DNA from: Sweltsa coloradensis
Taxonomy: Eukaryota; Arthropoda; Insecta; Plecoptera; Chloroperlidae
Reading direction: 5' to 3'
DNA length: 64,000 bases
NCBI GenBank assembly: GCA_024449915.1
Contig: JAMZAV010001439.1
Location: forward strand, 62,001 to 126,000
Positions 21,884-34,100 of this stretch are shown in pieces. A program made the position numbers and the translations under genes. The stretch's first letter is position 1. Every line of letters starts with the position of its first letter. The notes beneath the pieces were generated by a model that was not told where the DNA came from, searched no databases, and saw only the letters and a program-made list of their open reading frames with translations.

Positions 21884-22189
21884 ATCCCACACAACAAAAT
21901 CTTGTAAAAATACAGCCAAACATTACACACTCAAAAGAAATTAGATCTAAAAAGAGGGCCAAGCTCATCTACCCTTCCACATTGGATCCACAATTTTTTT
22001 AGATGAACTATAGTTGCAAATTCTATTTTGCCAAGCTTTTCAAGGATGTTGTTACGGGACACTGTACGTTTATGAATTAAGAAGGCGCAAATGTGGAAGG
22101 GTAGATGAGCTTGTCCCTTTTTTAATATCTAATTTCTTTTGAGTGTGTAAGGTTTGGCTGTATTTTTACAAGATTTTGTTGTGTGGGAT
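21884..22189. mobile_element. 306-bp MITE with ~105-bp inverted repeats
   Basis: Left arm ATCCCACACAACAAAATCTT... is mirrored by ...AAGATTTTGTTGTGTGGGAT. The match continues inwards through ACAGCCAAAC, AAAAGAAATTAGAT and CATCTACCCTTCCACATT, with few mismatches. The interior of about 90 bp is unique. Superfamily undetermined because the flanking duplication is ambiguous. Confidence 0.85.
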
Positions 22190-23362
22190 GCTGACTACCA
22201 CAACGATATGTGATTTTAGAATGCATATTTATGCGTAGACATGATTTGTAAGGGACCTTTTAGATTAGTACGATGTTCTATACTCAGAGGTCGATGCTAA
22301 ATCTACGTGAAAAAAGAAATAACCAGGTTATTGCCGATTTAAACATTCCCCAATACGCTATTTTTCTAAAATTTAGTGATCAAAAATCTTTCAAATGCCG
22401 TGTTTAATCACAGCTACAAGATATTATAATTGTTTGAACTGACGTTTAAGTAAAGAATTTTGCTCTAGAGTATGTGGTAAAAAAATCATTTTTGGGGGTA
22501 ATAGCCGGAGCTCCGTAAATTAAAAAATCTTGAATACCCTTTTATCTAAAACAAACACACTAATTAACATGTGCGTAAACAAGATTATTTAAACATCAGT
22601 ATCCAGTAAGAAAATAATACTATAAACAAATTATCTAAAGAGTCAGTCAAACAGAATGAATTGCCGAAGTTTTAAAAAATTGGATACATTATTGAGAGTT
22701 CACGAATTTCTCGAAACACGGAATAAATATGAAAAGTAGAGGAAACATAGAGAATAGATAATTTCTCCATGCACTAACATTCACGTTCAATATGATACAG
22801 GTTTATAACTCGTGACCTTTTCAAAATACCTAAGTGTAGAATAGATTTGTATAAATACTCGTGCTGATCAGGCTTCAGAGTACATACAACTCAATAGTGA
22901 GGAAAAACGAAGACATTGACATTCACCACTTAGAATTAAACTGTTTTAAAACTACAATTAACAATATATTTAAGATAGGCTTAATTTGCAATCAAGTAAA
23001 TGGTTAACAATTGCATAACCCATGTTTAGACACGCGCACACACACATACGCATACTCACATTCACATTCACACCGAAACACACACACACTAACATTTCCA
23101 ATCGCACTGCACCCATACACTCACATCATACACCCACATTCACACTTCACAAACATAACCATATGTCAAGCAGTAAGTTTACAGGGCCTTCCTTATTGTG
23201 TGAACTGTATTTTATATTTTGTACTACTTTTTTCTTTTTATATTCCATAATTGTAATTTAGACTTAAGATATATTATATCACACTTGTGGGGTACAACCC
23301 TGTTGATGATAAATAAATAATAAATAATAATAACTGATGTCGACAATCACGTCATAGCAATT
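22190..23362. other. No gene; CA-rich simple sequence at 23030-23160
   Basis: A/T-rich sequence without convincing exons. At about 23030-23160 there is an imperfect CACA/CATTCACA tract that gives two spurious His/Thr-rich frames. TTGTGGGGTACAACCCTGTTG near 23286 followed by AAATAAATAATAAATAATAA looks like the A-rich tail of a retroposed element. Confidence 0.5.
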
Positions 23363-23384
23363 TTGTACAGGCTTATTCGTAGTC

Positions 23385-23458
23385 CCGGTAGATCAATGTT
23401 GGTTAGTGCTGAGTGCCGGAAGTCACCGGAGGTTCTGGATTCGAATCCCGGTCGTCAG
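23385..23458 (+). repeat. tRNA-like SINE head
   Basis: GTTGGTTAGTGC resembles a D-arm and TCTGGATTCGAATCCCGG is a T arm with a good B box. The anticodon region (GCCGG-AAGTCA-CCGG) has pairing bases but a six-base loop. Not a functional tRNA. Confidence 0.45.
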
Positions 23459-26400
23459 TTATCAATTTCTATACATCAATCACTTCGTCTTCGTCTGCAC
23501 TTCCCGCAGCTCGTTAGCCCTATCTTGCCAATGGTATTTGTCTTAAATCAGACTCTAGTAAAGAAGATAGTGCGATATACATACTTCTTACAAGGCTTTT
23601 CATTAAGCTTGGATCAAATGCGTGTATCCCCTTTAGTTGATTTGTAGAAAATGTATCTACTAAAAAATACACCAACGATGAGTTGAAGATAGTCAAAAGA
23701 AGTTTTTTAAGTTTTCATTTAGTTTTCCTATTTAATTTTAAATTTTAAGTTGCCTTTTTCAAATTCACAAGAAAACGCGTTCATAGACACTGAAACTTGA
23801 ATAGGATTGGATTACAGGTCTAGCTTTCCTTTACAATGCGTATTTACTCTCTACTCGTTTGCAACGAGACTTTGTTCTGTGAGTAATGTTTTGTGTACGA
23901 TTCAAATTAAAACTGTGTAAAATAACACAAAGCGAATATCACAACTAGAAGCTACATATGGAGTTAAAGTGATATGAATTGATGATTTTACCAAAATAAA
24001 ATTGATTATAGCAGCAAATACAAATACTTACATCCAGTCACGCATTCATTTCTATGGTTTCAGGTGAAAAGTGAGGTTAGGGTTTGTTTATTGTTTATGT
24101 TTATTGTTAGGGTTGTTGTTGCTGTTGTTGTTGAATCTACACCACCTGGATGGGCTTTTCTATCTATTTTGGAAGCTGTGTGTAGCCATAGTAGGTAGGC
24201 GTCAAAAGTGTATGCCCAAAGGTGTAAGTAGGTAGCAGTTAGCAGGCTAGTGGCTAGTCGGTAGTGGCTAGCAGAGCAAAAAAGCATTGGAACGCAGCCT
24301 CAATGTGCACGTCAGTATCACTCACGTCGGCCGTTCGGCGTCTGCCGTCCATCTTTAGTTGCTAGATAGTAGTCACCAAGTCAACACATTCGGTTCCTAA
24401 CAGCTATTGACTAAAAGTGTGACGACTCGAAGCTTTGTTCGCCAACTTACTACGTCACTTCCGGCCGACTAACGAAAGCAAAGAACTTCTGAAGAAGAAA
24501 ACTAATAATTTGTGCTGAGTTGCTGTCGAAGTTTTTTGCTTTTCTCATGTTCGAAAACATAGCAAATAGACTTTCAAATCCTTTGGTGCTATTGTGCTGT
24601 TTGTGTAATGTGTGTGTGTAAACGCCTTTTAGTTTTCCATAGTGACCCGTAACTCAATGCTATCGAGGCGTACACAAAGATGTTGACGAGATTATGATTA
24701 TGTTTTTAATGTTCTGGTCTTAACCTTTTATTATGTTCTGACGTATGTATATTTATTTTTTCTTTTAATATTTTGTTGGCAAAAGTGGCCTCATGGTCCT
24801 TTTGTTATTTATATTTCATTTGAATTATTGTAAAAATTTATTTTCTAAAATTTTAGTTTTTGACGGGAATGATCTTGAAAAGAGTTGACATAATAATGTT
24901 ATATCGAACCACTGTGTTAAGTTCAAATTATTTCCTTTAAAAGATTTAGTTGATCTACTTGGAGTTAAAAAAACGAATTAACCTAAAAAATTATTTGGTG
25001 ATGATTCCACATAAACAGAATAGTTTGCACGAGTCTGTGTTGCTTTAAACGAAACGTTTGGTTTTAAAAGAACTCTCTCAGTCATTTTCATATAATCATA
25101 TCCATGAGTGTGTGAGGTTTGGGGAGATTTAACTCAAAGTGCTAGTAAAATATAATAAGTTTAGAATAATTTAGTTGATAATTAGATAAAATATGGGGTT
25201 TTCGTTCGAAAGTGTTATTCTTTTGCTCTTTGTGAGAATTGAAGTATTGTTTCACTGGCAACACCAGTTCAACCAACCATCAAGATCCATTTGTAGCTGG
25301 AGACTGTCAAGTTACCCTGCTAAAGTATTATATATTTTGAGATATATAACTTCAGCATCAAATTGCAAATTGCATTCTTGCTATACAACATAAAACATTA
25401 TATTACAACATTTGCAAACATTATTTGTTTAATGGAACACATTAGACCCTACATACTAATTGACACACTAATACATAACACACAAGATATAAAAACACAT
25501 AATACTATTACATAGCCTGGGTTCCATACATGACACAAATAATCTTACAATTTGCATCTTATAGCAAACTATAATATTTTTTTTTGGAAATCTGCTCAGG
25601 GTGCAATTCATGACCCTCTTCAGATGTCGAACTAGGCATATGTTGTGGATAAGAGGGAATATACCTTTAATTTTTATCACTCCACTACAAGACTTCATTC
25701 TGAATACGTTAATTACATTTTTTTTTTATTTAGATAAGATTTTCATTTTATAAAGTAAGCTGAAATTTGCACCAATAATAATAGCTGGAAAAACGAGTTA
25801 CTACCAAGTAGGTATGAATAATGTAAGGAGACAGCATGCGCTATCTGTGGCTGTACAAATAAACATGGCCGTTTTGTACGTCTGATCCAGTCTGATCGCA
25901 GTATTTGCTGCTTCTCGTTGGTGTTGACCAATATGGCGGCTACTAAAACATAGAGTTTTTCGCAGTATTTACTGCTTCTTGTTGGCGGCACTGAAACAGC
26001 TGATATAATACTTAATACATTGATAATAACTCTTGTATTAATATGAGAATGAATAATAAAGAGGTGAAATGTAATTTTTGTTGATGTACTCCGTTTTTGT
26101 TTGTTTTGAAATGTTCATAGCTTTGACAATGAGCTTTAATAATACCGACTACCTTGCTTTGGGTTTGAGGCTCTCACCGACCACCATTGTCGTTCAAAGT
26201 GGCTACAGTTTTCATGACGCCATGCTGCTTTCTTACATTATTCATACCTCCTTGGTTACTACGTCACTTTATGGTATTGTTCCGAATCGGCCAATGAGGT
26301 AATGCTCTACAGTGATATTAACTGTGTTATCTAGAAGGCGGTAGTTTATTCATTGATCCAAAGACATTGAACAACCTTGTCCATTGGTCAACAATGCTCT

Positions 26401-26597
26401 AACGTGCTCTAGACCTAGATCTTGACGTCACGAGTTGTTTGCGATGGAAATAAAATACTACAGACTTTGAGCCTCAATAGAATTCAAAATATGTATTTTA
26501 AATTGCATTTAATTGCAGTAATGGCGTTTTAAAGTGATTTTTCTATCCATTTTTTCTACCCACGTCAATATTTGAAATTGGAGCATATTCCTAGTTA
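23459..26597. other. No gene recognised
   Basis: Several frames of 60-80 residues occur on both strands, but none shows a family pattern, signal peptide with mature domain, or matched splice sites. A near-duplicate phrase (GCAGTATTTGCTGCTTC / GCAGTATTTACTGCTTCTTG) occurs at 25900 and 25963. The segment at 24300-24500 is more G/C-rich than its surroundings and could be a promoter or 5' exon of something outside view; nothing proves it. Confidence 0.4.
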
Positions 26598-26675
26598 GGA
26601 TTGCCGTCTTCGACGGAATTTGAATCCGGGACCTCCCGAATCAGAGTCGCGCGCTTAAACGCACGAGCCAACACT
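26598..26675 (-). repeat. tRNA-like SINE fragment
   Basis: On the - strand: GCTCGTGCGTTTAAGCGCGC (A-box region), ACTCTGATTCGGGAGGTCC, then CCGGATTCAAATTCCG (T arm with a B-box-like core). Acceptor pairing is absent. Confidence 0.45.
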
Positions 26676-26786
26676 AGCAAAATATGTATATAATAATAAA
26701 AGCCCACGTAAGCTACCGTAACATGAGAAACACAATATTACTCAGTCCAGACCAATATGGAAATCAATCCAGGAAATACAAAGTTT

Positions 26787-26857
26787 ATCTCAGCGGGGTA
26801 TCAAACCCCAGTATCCCGATTGCCGGTCGGGTGCTTTACCCCTAAGCTACCGCGACT
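26787..26857 (-). repeat. tRNA-Ala(GGC)-like fragment
   Basis: On the - strand the D arm (GCTTAGGGGTAAAGC), a perfect 5-bp anticodon stem (CCCGA, loop CCGGCAA, TCGGG; anticodon GGC) and a T arm (GGGG-TTTGATA-CCCC) are all intact. The acceptor stem is not (GTCGCGG against CTGAGAT). Probably a SINE head or pseudogene, the best-preserved of the tRNA-like pieces here. Confidence 0.5.
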
Positions 26858-27630
26858 ATTAACTTAATGCATTATAGATCTGAATCATGAAATTGAGTGA
26901 CATAAACCATGATATGTTCCTATCACATCTTTTCCCCAGCTACATAGTTTTAAAACTTTACTACATCTTCGTCTTCGTATAAATACATATTACGTTCAAT
27001 GGGTTGCCTGTTAAAACAACTGAGAACTTTTTAACAAATTTTGCCTGTAGGTATTACAATCTCCAAATTAATAGTGGAGAATGTCTTTGATTTAAAGGTA
27101 ATAGTTTGGAACTTTTCGACTTGTAGTTTTGATATGAATTTTTGGCATTTTGTTCAAAAAGAATGAGAGCAATTAGCGAACAGAGCTTATTTCAAGATTC
27201 TAAGTATATGTCTCCAACACAAGTTTGGGGATGTTTTTTGATGGCACATTAAGTTTACAGTGCGCAACAACAAAAAACTATTTTTGGCAAATTTGCTCTA
27301 AACGCGCAATACACAACTTGCTTAATATTTTGTTGCAATTCATAACCCGATAGCACGCACGTGAAGCTTCCAAGTGATCCAGACTTAACCTCTGCGTACT
27401 GAGTCAAAACCTGGTTTTGCTCGAGCTTATCCAACAGTCTTAACCAATAGGAACTTCGAGACAATTGTCGGTAAAGGAAGCAATCGAAATTATTGTTTAC
27501 GGCTGATTTAAAAAAAAAATGTTTTATTTTAAATTAATATGAAACATCTTTCAACGATCTATCTATCGGTAAATTTATGTTTGTGCAGTTTGATACTGCT
27601 ACAAACTTGATAAGGCATATAAATTTTTAT

Positions 27631-27636
27631 TTTATT
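27631..27636 (-). terminator. Candidate poly(A) signal of the elongase gene
   Basis: Reverse complement of TTTATT gives AATAAA on the - strand, in an A-rich run just past the last copy of the terminal-exon repeat. If used, the mature 3' UTR includes all the repeat copies at 27646-27947. Confidence 0.45.
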
Positions 27637-27645
27637 ATTTTTTTT

Positions 27646-27996
27646 CAGGCGCTCTTGTGTTTGCCATTGTACGCAGTGCGGTAGAAGGAAGCAAGTGTAG
27701 CTAGTGTTCGCCAGTGTAGACCTTGTCACTGAGAGTTGCAGTATCAGGCGCTCTTGTGTTTGCCATTGTACGCAGTGCGGTAGAAGGAAGCAAGTGTAGC
27801 TAGTGTTCGCCAGTGTAGACCTTGTCACTGAGTAGTTGCAACGTATCAGGCGCTCTTGTGTTTGCCATTGTACGCAGTGCGGTAGAAGGAAGCAAGTGTA
27901 GCTAGTGTTCGCCAGTGTAGACCTTGTCACTGAGTAGTTGCAACGTATCAGGCGCTCTTGTGTTTGCCATTGTACGCAGTGCGGTAGAAGGAAGCA
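27646..27996 (-). repeat. Tandem repeat of the elongase terminal exon end (~102 bp)
   Basis: CAGGCGCTCTTGTGTTTGCC starts at 27646, 27745, 27847 and 27949, a period of 99-102 bp. The first 48 bp of each unit, on the - strand, encodes FYRTAYNGKHKSA plus its TGA stop, identical to the true C-terminus of the elongase at 27948-27996. The remaining ~54 bp is 3'-UTR-type sequence. Only the copy nearest the gene is joined to the rest of the exon; the other three are in the 3' UTR. The 123-residue frame across them is a shadow in the wrong phase. Confidence 0.9.
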
Positions 27997-28112
27997 AACA
28001 GGTAAAGAAAGTAAGAGGTGTTGACAAAATAGAAGATCGCCATCCCCATGGGGTAGTCACAGTCGATGAAGAAGAGCTGGCCTTCGTGAAGCAGGGTCAA
28101 AATGAACTGGAC
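27948..28112 (-). CDS. Elongase exon 6, C-terminus
   Basis: Acceptor CCTATGCTCCAG ends the intron. The exon begins VQFILTLLHEGQLFF, then CDYPMG, a last membrane segment, LFASFYRTAYNGKHKSA and TGA. HEGQ replaces the more usual HS/HT-x-Q at this site. KHKSA fits the KxKxx ER-retrieval signal. The last 48 bp is repeated three more times downstream. Confidence 0.92.
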   Translation of the reverse strand, partial: VQFILTLLHEGQLFFIDCDYPMGMAIFYFVNTSYFLYLFASFYRTAYNGKHKSA

Positions 28113-31100
28113 CTGGAGCATAGGAAATACACTGGATAAGTTAATATTTGTTGCCTCTAGCCATCCAAACTTCAAAGATCATGATAGCGCATCAACATAA
28201 GAATTATTCAAAGTAATGATGGGTCAGATGAGGGGGTAAATTCGGATTCTTCAATTGGAGCTAGTGCACTATGTCTTGGTGGCGGGTTTGGCTTTTTGAC
28301 GAGGGTGTAATTGATACATGTTAATTATAAATGCCTCTTTGTAAATTTAGTTATTTTAAGGGTACAGCTCTGCACTCCAATTGAAGAATCCCACTATAAC
28401 TACAGTTCTGAGTTATATAAACCCCCGTACAGCAAATTAAGTTTGACATTTTCATATTACAGACGAACACTACTAAAGCCTGGCCAAAACTGATGGGTCC
28501 AAATTGTCTTGATTGTATAGGTGACAAATAAGCGTATACGCGCGTTCCGCGATTGATCAGCGGAGAAAGGGAAAGGTGCGGGGCAACGAGGTTGTATCGT
28601 TTCCGCGGCCGATAGCTTATTTGGGTGATTTGTTTCTCACAGCTGCTGACAGTAACTGACTCACTAAGCTATACGGCGCCCGTATCTACGGAACTTCCCT
28701 TCAAAAGATAATGAACTTGGTCGGGAGGCGCGCGCACTTAGTGGCTCGGGCGACAGTGGAGTTGTTTCATTTATGTGCATAATCATCACTAAAAGTAATA
28801 AATGCTACATATTTGTTCACAGTTCAATGTTATTTTTTTTATTATGTCTGAAAAACGTTGGTTCGGTTTGGAGTGATTTCAGTGTCCCTTAATGCCAATC
28901 CATTCGATTTGACTTAAACGTGCTAAAGACACTTGTAAAAAAGCTAATATTAATATTTAAATATGTAACAATGAGCTGGCAAAAAATATTCTTACGATGC
29001 AAAATTTGGTTTAGGTGAAAAGTATGTCGAGTAAAGATACCAAGTTCAACTTTCCAAAGATACAGACATAATCAGTACAACTAACAGTAAGCCGAGAACC
29101 CCAACTAACCGCACAAGTGCACATAATTACCATCTGTAACACAGTAAGGTATTTCTTCCACCAGAGGAAGCGCTGATACTTGGGGCCCAGTGCCGAGAGT
29201 AGGTAGTAGCTGTACATGACCACGTGGACAAATGTGTTAGTCAGTACGCCTAAAGTGCCATGTCCACCTACAAGTAAAACACCAAATACACTTAACTGGT
29301 AGACAGCAGGTGGTTGAAAATAAATTTCAGTGGCGCCAGAAGTGCATTTTGGTAGGAGTGTCAATAATATTTTTTTTAACTACCATTCTAACATTGTTTT
29401 GGAAAAGTACGTATCCTGGCTCATTGGGGAGCCTGGGGAGCTGATGTCCCACATCTAGACAAGGGAATGAACCTATGCGCATTGACCAAGTTTTTTTTTA
29501 CACTGCACATGGTGGTATTTTACTAGATTTTGCGTGCATTCGTTGTTTTATTCATATATTGTTTCTTTAAAAAAATTAGGCAATTAAAAAATTCAAGGTT
29601 CTCTTGTGAAAAGCAATGACCTTGCCCCGCCTTGATTCTTCAGGGGGTAAGTTCCCCCCGACTTTGGCGCCACTGGGTTGTTTGGTGGTGCACATGGTAA
29701 TACAAGACAAGGGTTTTATTACCTGGGACAAAACGTGCTGTTATCCAGCTACCCAGCGGCATGAATGCGTGATGATAGAGGTGTAGATAAGAGATCTGGT
29801 TGTCCTTCTTTCGCAACACGAAGAACACCTAGAAGAAACAGAGATCGAGTTGTATCACTACGATGAAGAGCGTTTTCCCCTATATTTATCCAAGTGCTTT
29901 GCTTGTCCTGCTCACTCACCGTGTCCAGTAGCTCGATGACCTTGAACAGCGAGTAGAACCAAACGGCGCGCGCCATCTGTTGAGAAGACGAGGGTTTACA
30001 GTGTTTTGACCAGTGCACTGTTATATTCTATAGGGGCAAATGTAGGTAATAGACTGTGTTGCCTCACGCTTGACTGATTTGAGAGGTCCAGGTTTGAAGT
30101 CCCGTTGAGACCGACATTCCTGACTGAAGGTATTTCTAACGTTTTACTTGGTCGTTGAGGCGAATACAAGCTGCTGAATATAGGCTTACCTAGTAAAACA
30201 CCTGAAGGGGGGCATGCATTGCACACTGTACAAGTTTGCCACGAAAAAAAGGGCAAATGTCGCTACGCGCAGCTGAAATTTTTGTTTAATTAGTTATTAT
30301 GTGTGCATTTTTTGTAAATAATTGGAACAGATTAGACACTTTGATTAGAATAGATGAGCAAGGTAGCCTCAATGAAGGGTGTTTACCCCTTTGTTGTTTA
30401 CAAGTGCTTATGAAAAAGGGAATATGTTAAGTAAGACTGTAATATAAACTTACCCTAAGCGACTGAGGGCTGATTGAGAAGTCAATAGGCTGACATCTAA
30501 AGCTGTATTCGCCCAACCACCCTCCTTGCAGGAGCTGTAAACATGTGAAAATGAAGATATTATGTAGTTGTGCTGTGATATTACTAGGAAGCTTCGCAAA
30601 CGCTTTTTCAGGCGCCTTGTTGGATGAGCGTAATTTATTTGAAACGTAAAAAAGCGTAAAATTGCGATTTTCATGAGATATTTTTTTTCGATTACGCACA
30701 AATTTCAAACGAATATACTAATTCATAAAATTAAGGTTCTGTGAAAAAATCATTGCAATCCGATAAAGCATGACGGTGTTATAAGTCGAAGAAATTTAAA
30801 AAATCGAAAAAAAATTGCGATTATCATGAGAAATAATTTTTCGATTCCGCTCAAATTTCCCACGAATATATTAATCAAATTTCACACGAATATATTAATT
30901 CATAACATTAAGGTTCTGTGTCAAAATAATTACAATCGGGTAAAGCATGTAGGTGTTACAAGTCGAAGAAATGTTAAAAAATCGAAAAAAAAAACGTAAA
31001 ACTGCGATTTTCATGAGAAATAATTTTTTGATTTCGCTCAAATTTCACACGAATATATTAATTTATAAAATAAAGGTTCTGTATAAAAATCATTACAATC

Positions 31101-34100
31101 GAATAAAGCGTGTAGGCGTTATAAGTCGAAGAATTTTTTTTTTATCGAAAAAAAAATCGTAAAATTGCGATTGTTTTGAGAAATAATTTTTTGATTGCGC
31201 TCAAAAACGCGGCAGTTCTCAGTTCAGAGATTTCGAAGGCCTTCAGAAAATTTCATCGTAATTGGAGTATCGGTTTAGCCGTAATCGTGTAAACAAACAT
31301 ATAAAAAAAAAAAAAAAATAACATTCCGGATTTTTTTTCCAGTGTAGTAAAATGGAATCTTCTCTTCGCTCGCTACGCTCATCCAATTATCTGAGTTTCT
31401 TGCAAAGAGAGATAATGGATTGCTTGCAAACTCTTCACCATATCCATCAGCAAATACGCTCTAAACCGGGTCTCAGTCTTAACATAGACGCTGTCTTGAG
31501 TTTCAACCGTCACTTTAACGGTTTTAACGTAAGAGCTTGTCCTTTGATCACCAGGAAACCTTTACCCTGTGAAGACATAATGATACAAAAATGTGTAGTC
31601 CAATGTTGATCAATGATCAAACATTCGCCCTTTTTTTATGCAGCCATGATTTTTGTATTTATTTATTTATTATTTAACGTCTATCCTATTCAGTTATAAA
31701 ACTGATTGACAAAGGAGGACAACTAAATAAATCTTATTACATAGATGCAGACACAACAATGAACTACAGTTTAGTAAAAATTTGAAATAGTAACATTACA
31801 ACAAAAATGCATTAAAACACAAGAATTTTGATAACAAATATATAAAAAGGATATTAAATGCAATAACTAATGAATCAAATTTAAAAAGGGTGTAGAAAAA
31901 AAAGAAAAAACATGAAAAGAAAAAAGAAAGAAGGAAAAAAGAACGAAAAAGAAAAGAAAAAAGGAAAAAAACATTAAAAATAAAAACGAAAAGAAAAAAA
32001 AATGATTTATTTGACGATCCCACTCAAACGAATATGAGGTTTGCCAAAAATCTGGACAAAATATGGAAAATCACAAACTTAACCCCATATCTTAAATTTG
32101 AGTGGGGCCTTCGAAGTCCAACTCGCTACCTTCCCGTGGTTTGGCCTGTGAGTAGGGGAGTAGTATATTCCCCAAAACTAAGGGCGAGCTCTGGCCGGTT
32201 GGGGTGCGATTTGCAGAGCGAGCTCTCGCGCAACTTTTTATCACACCTTTCTTCATTCACACAGCCTTACTCATATTTATTTTCTTCTTTCACTTGTTTC
32301 TTCTCCATACTTGCCGGCCCTCTCTGCAACGAGCACTCCTCCGTTCCCACCCAGTTTAACCCATCCTATCCAACATCCTCACTCCTCACTCCCTTACGTT
32401 CCTCACTTTGGAGGGAAGAAAATTTGGAAGATTCCAATACACTTGACATGGGCACTGATAACTCTACTGTTGAGTGCCCTAAAAGAACATTAACTAACTA
32501 ACTTAATTTGAGTGTTGGTATTTCTGGGGTCAGGGTATTAGCACAGAAACCGCCTTAGTACAGAAACGCCGTTTCACCGAAAATAAAATAACTTTTTTCT
32601 AAGATTTCACTTAACTGAAAACAGTGTGGGCCTTTGCACAGAATTGCCGTTACGTCGAAAAAATGTTTACTTTTAATTTATTTCGGCCCAAAGGCGCACT
32701 CGCACTTAAGAGACAGGCTGTGATTCGGTGTAGCGGGCCATCCGGATGGGCCGCTACACCGATTAACAGGTGTTTTAAAAGGTAAGACCAAAATTCGATG
32801 TAACGGCCCTTTCGGATGGACCGCGCTTGTCTTGACTCTTAAACTTGCATTCTCCACACTCTCCAGTAAACTCAAGCCCTCTAATACGTCTTAACTCAAA
32901 AAGCATTGCTTGCTCCAAGTTAGTTGAATTCTTAGGTCTAGCCATCACAGCAACTCTGGATTGGTCTCCCCAGATTGAAAAAGTTTCGTCTGAATTGAGA
33001 AGTCGTTGCTTCATGCTTAGAAAGCTGAAACAAATTGTAAATTCGCAAACTTTGCTAGCGGTATATTACGCTCATATCCACTCGCATATAGCATACGGAC
33101 TAATGTTCTGGGGCGCCTCATCGCAAGCAATCCGTGTCTTTCGCATTCAAAAGCAAACCATCAGAATCATGGTTGGAGCCAATAGGAGAAAATCCTGTAA
33201 AGAATTATTTAGAAATCTAAAAATACTGACTCTTCCATGTATCCTTATTCAAATCTGTGTAATCTTTATTCACAATAATCCTGAATGGTTTCCCCGCAAT
33301 TCACAAATTCATCACCATGGCACACGCTCGCAAATCAACATTCATATCGACTCTTTCAGCACATCCAAGTTTACCAAAGGACCATTGGCTCTATGCTCAG
33401 CCCTCTATAACAAATTACCAGCAGACATCAAACTCATAAATACAAGCAGGCACATAATTTTTAAGGCTAGAGTAAAATCATTTCTGCTTGACAAGTGTTT
33501 TTATTCTATTGATAAATTTGTAAATCAGAATGACCGACAAAACTAAACTAATAAACAGTCTTTTATTATGTCAGCACCCTGCAGTCCTGCACTATGCCTT
33601 GGGTAGGTTAATATGCTTGTCAGTATAATGTTTTGTCAACTTAAACTTACCCTTTTATGTTATTAACTTTTGTTCTAGACTGAATTATAATTATTATAAG
33701 TATTTTAAGTATGCTCTACCTAGAATAGATATCTAAGTATGAAAAGTATATCTGTGTATTAGAATATCTACTATTTCACACTCTCTTCGGAGCAATGCAT
33801 ATCTGTACCATGTACACGATCAAAATGAAATAAAGAATTATTATGAAAATCACAGTTGTGTTTTAAAAGTTAAGACACAAATTCGGTCTTAAAGGTGGGC
33901 TGTCACGGTTAAAGATGATTTTCGACCATGCTCATATTATTTAATTAACTTTGAGTTGTCGTAAGATTGAATAGAGCGTCGAAAACTAGAATTTAATCGG
34001 AGTTACGGTTCGGAAGTTGGCAACGTGTTCTTTTAGAAGTGGTGGGGGTGAAACGTCACCGCTACGAGTCGACCCTTAGATGCGCGCGCAGATCCCTTGC

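Noticed and set aside
23011..23261. His/Thr-rich proteins
   Set aside because: Two overlapping frames through a CACA/CATTCACA simple-sequence tract; composition explains them.
24060..24540. Possible promoter or first exon in a G/C-richer segment
   Set aside because: No TATA/initiator pair, no ATG with a leader, no donor supported by a following exon.
26787..26857. Functional tRNA-Ala gene
   Set aside because: The D, anticodon and T arms are good, but the acceptor strands do not pair; several other tRNA-like SINE heads in the window decay in the same way.
27559..27930. 123-residue frame MTRSTLANTSYTCFLLPHCV repeated three times
   Set aside because: Wrong reading phase over the tandem copies of the elongase terminal exon; the true frame is FYRTAYNGKHKSA and stop.
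31796..32023. Phe-rich membrane protein on the - strand
   Set aside because: Antisense of an A/G-rich low-complexity tract; no family pattern.
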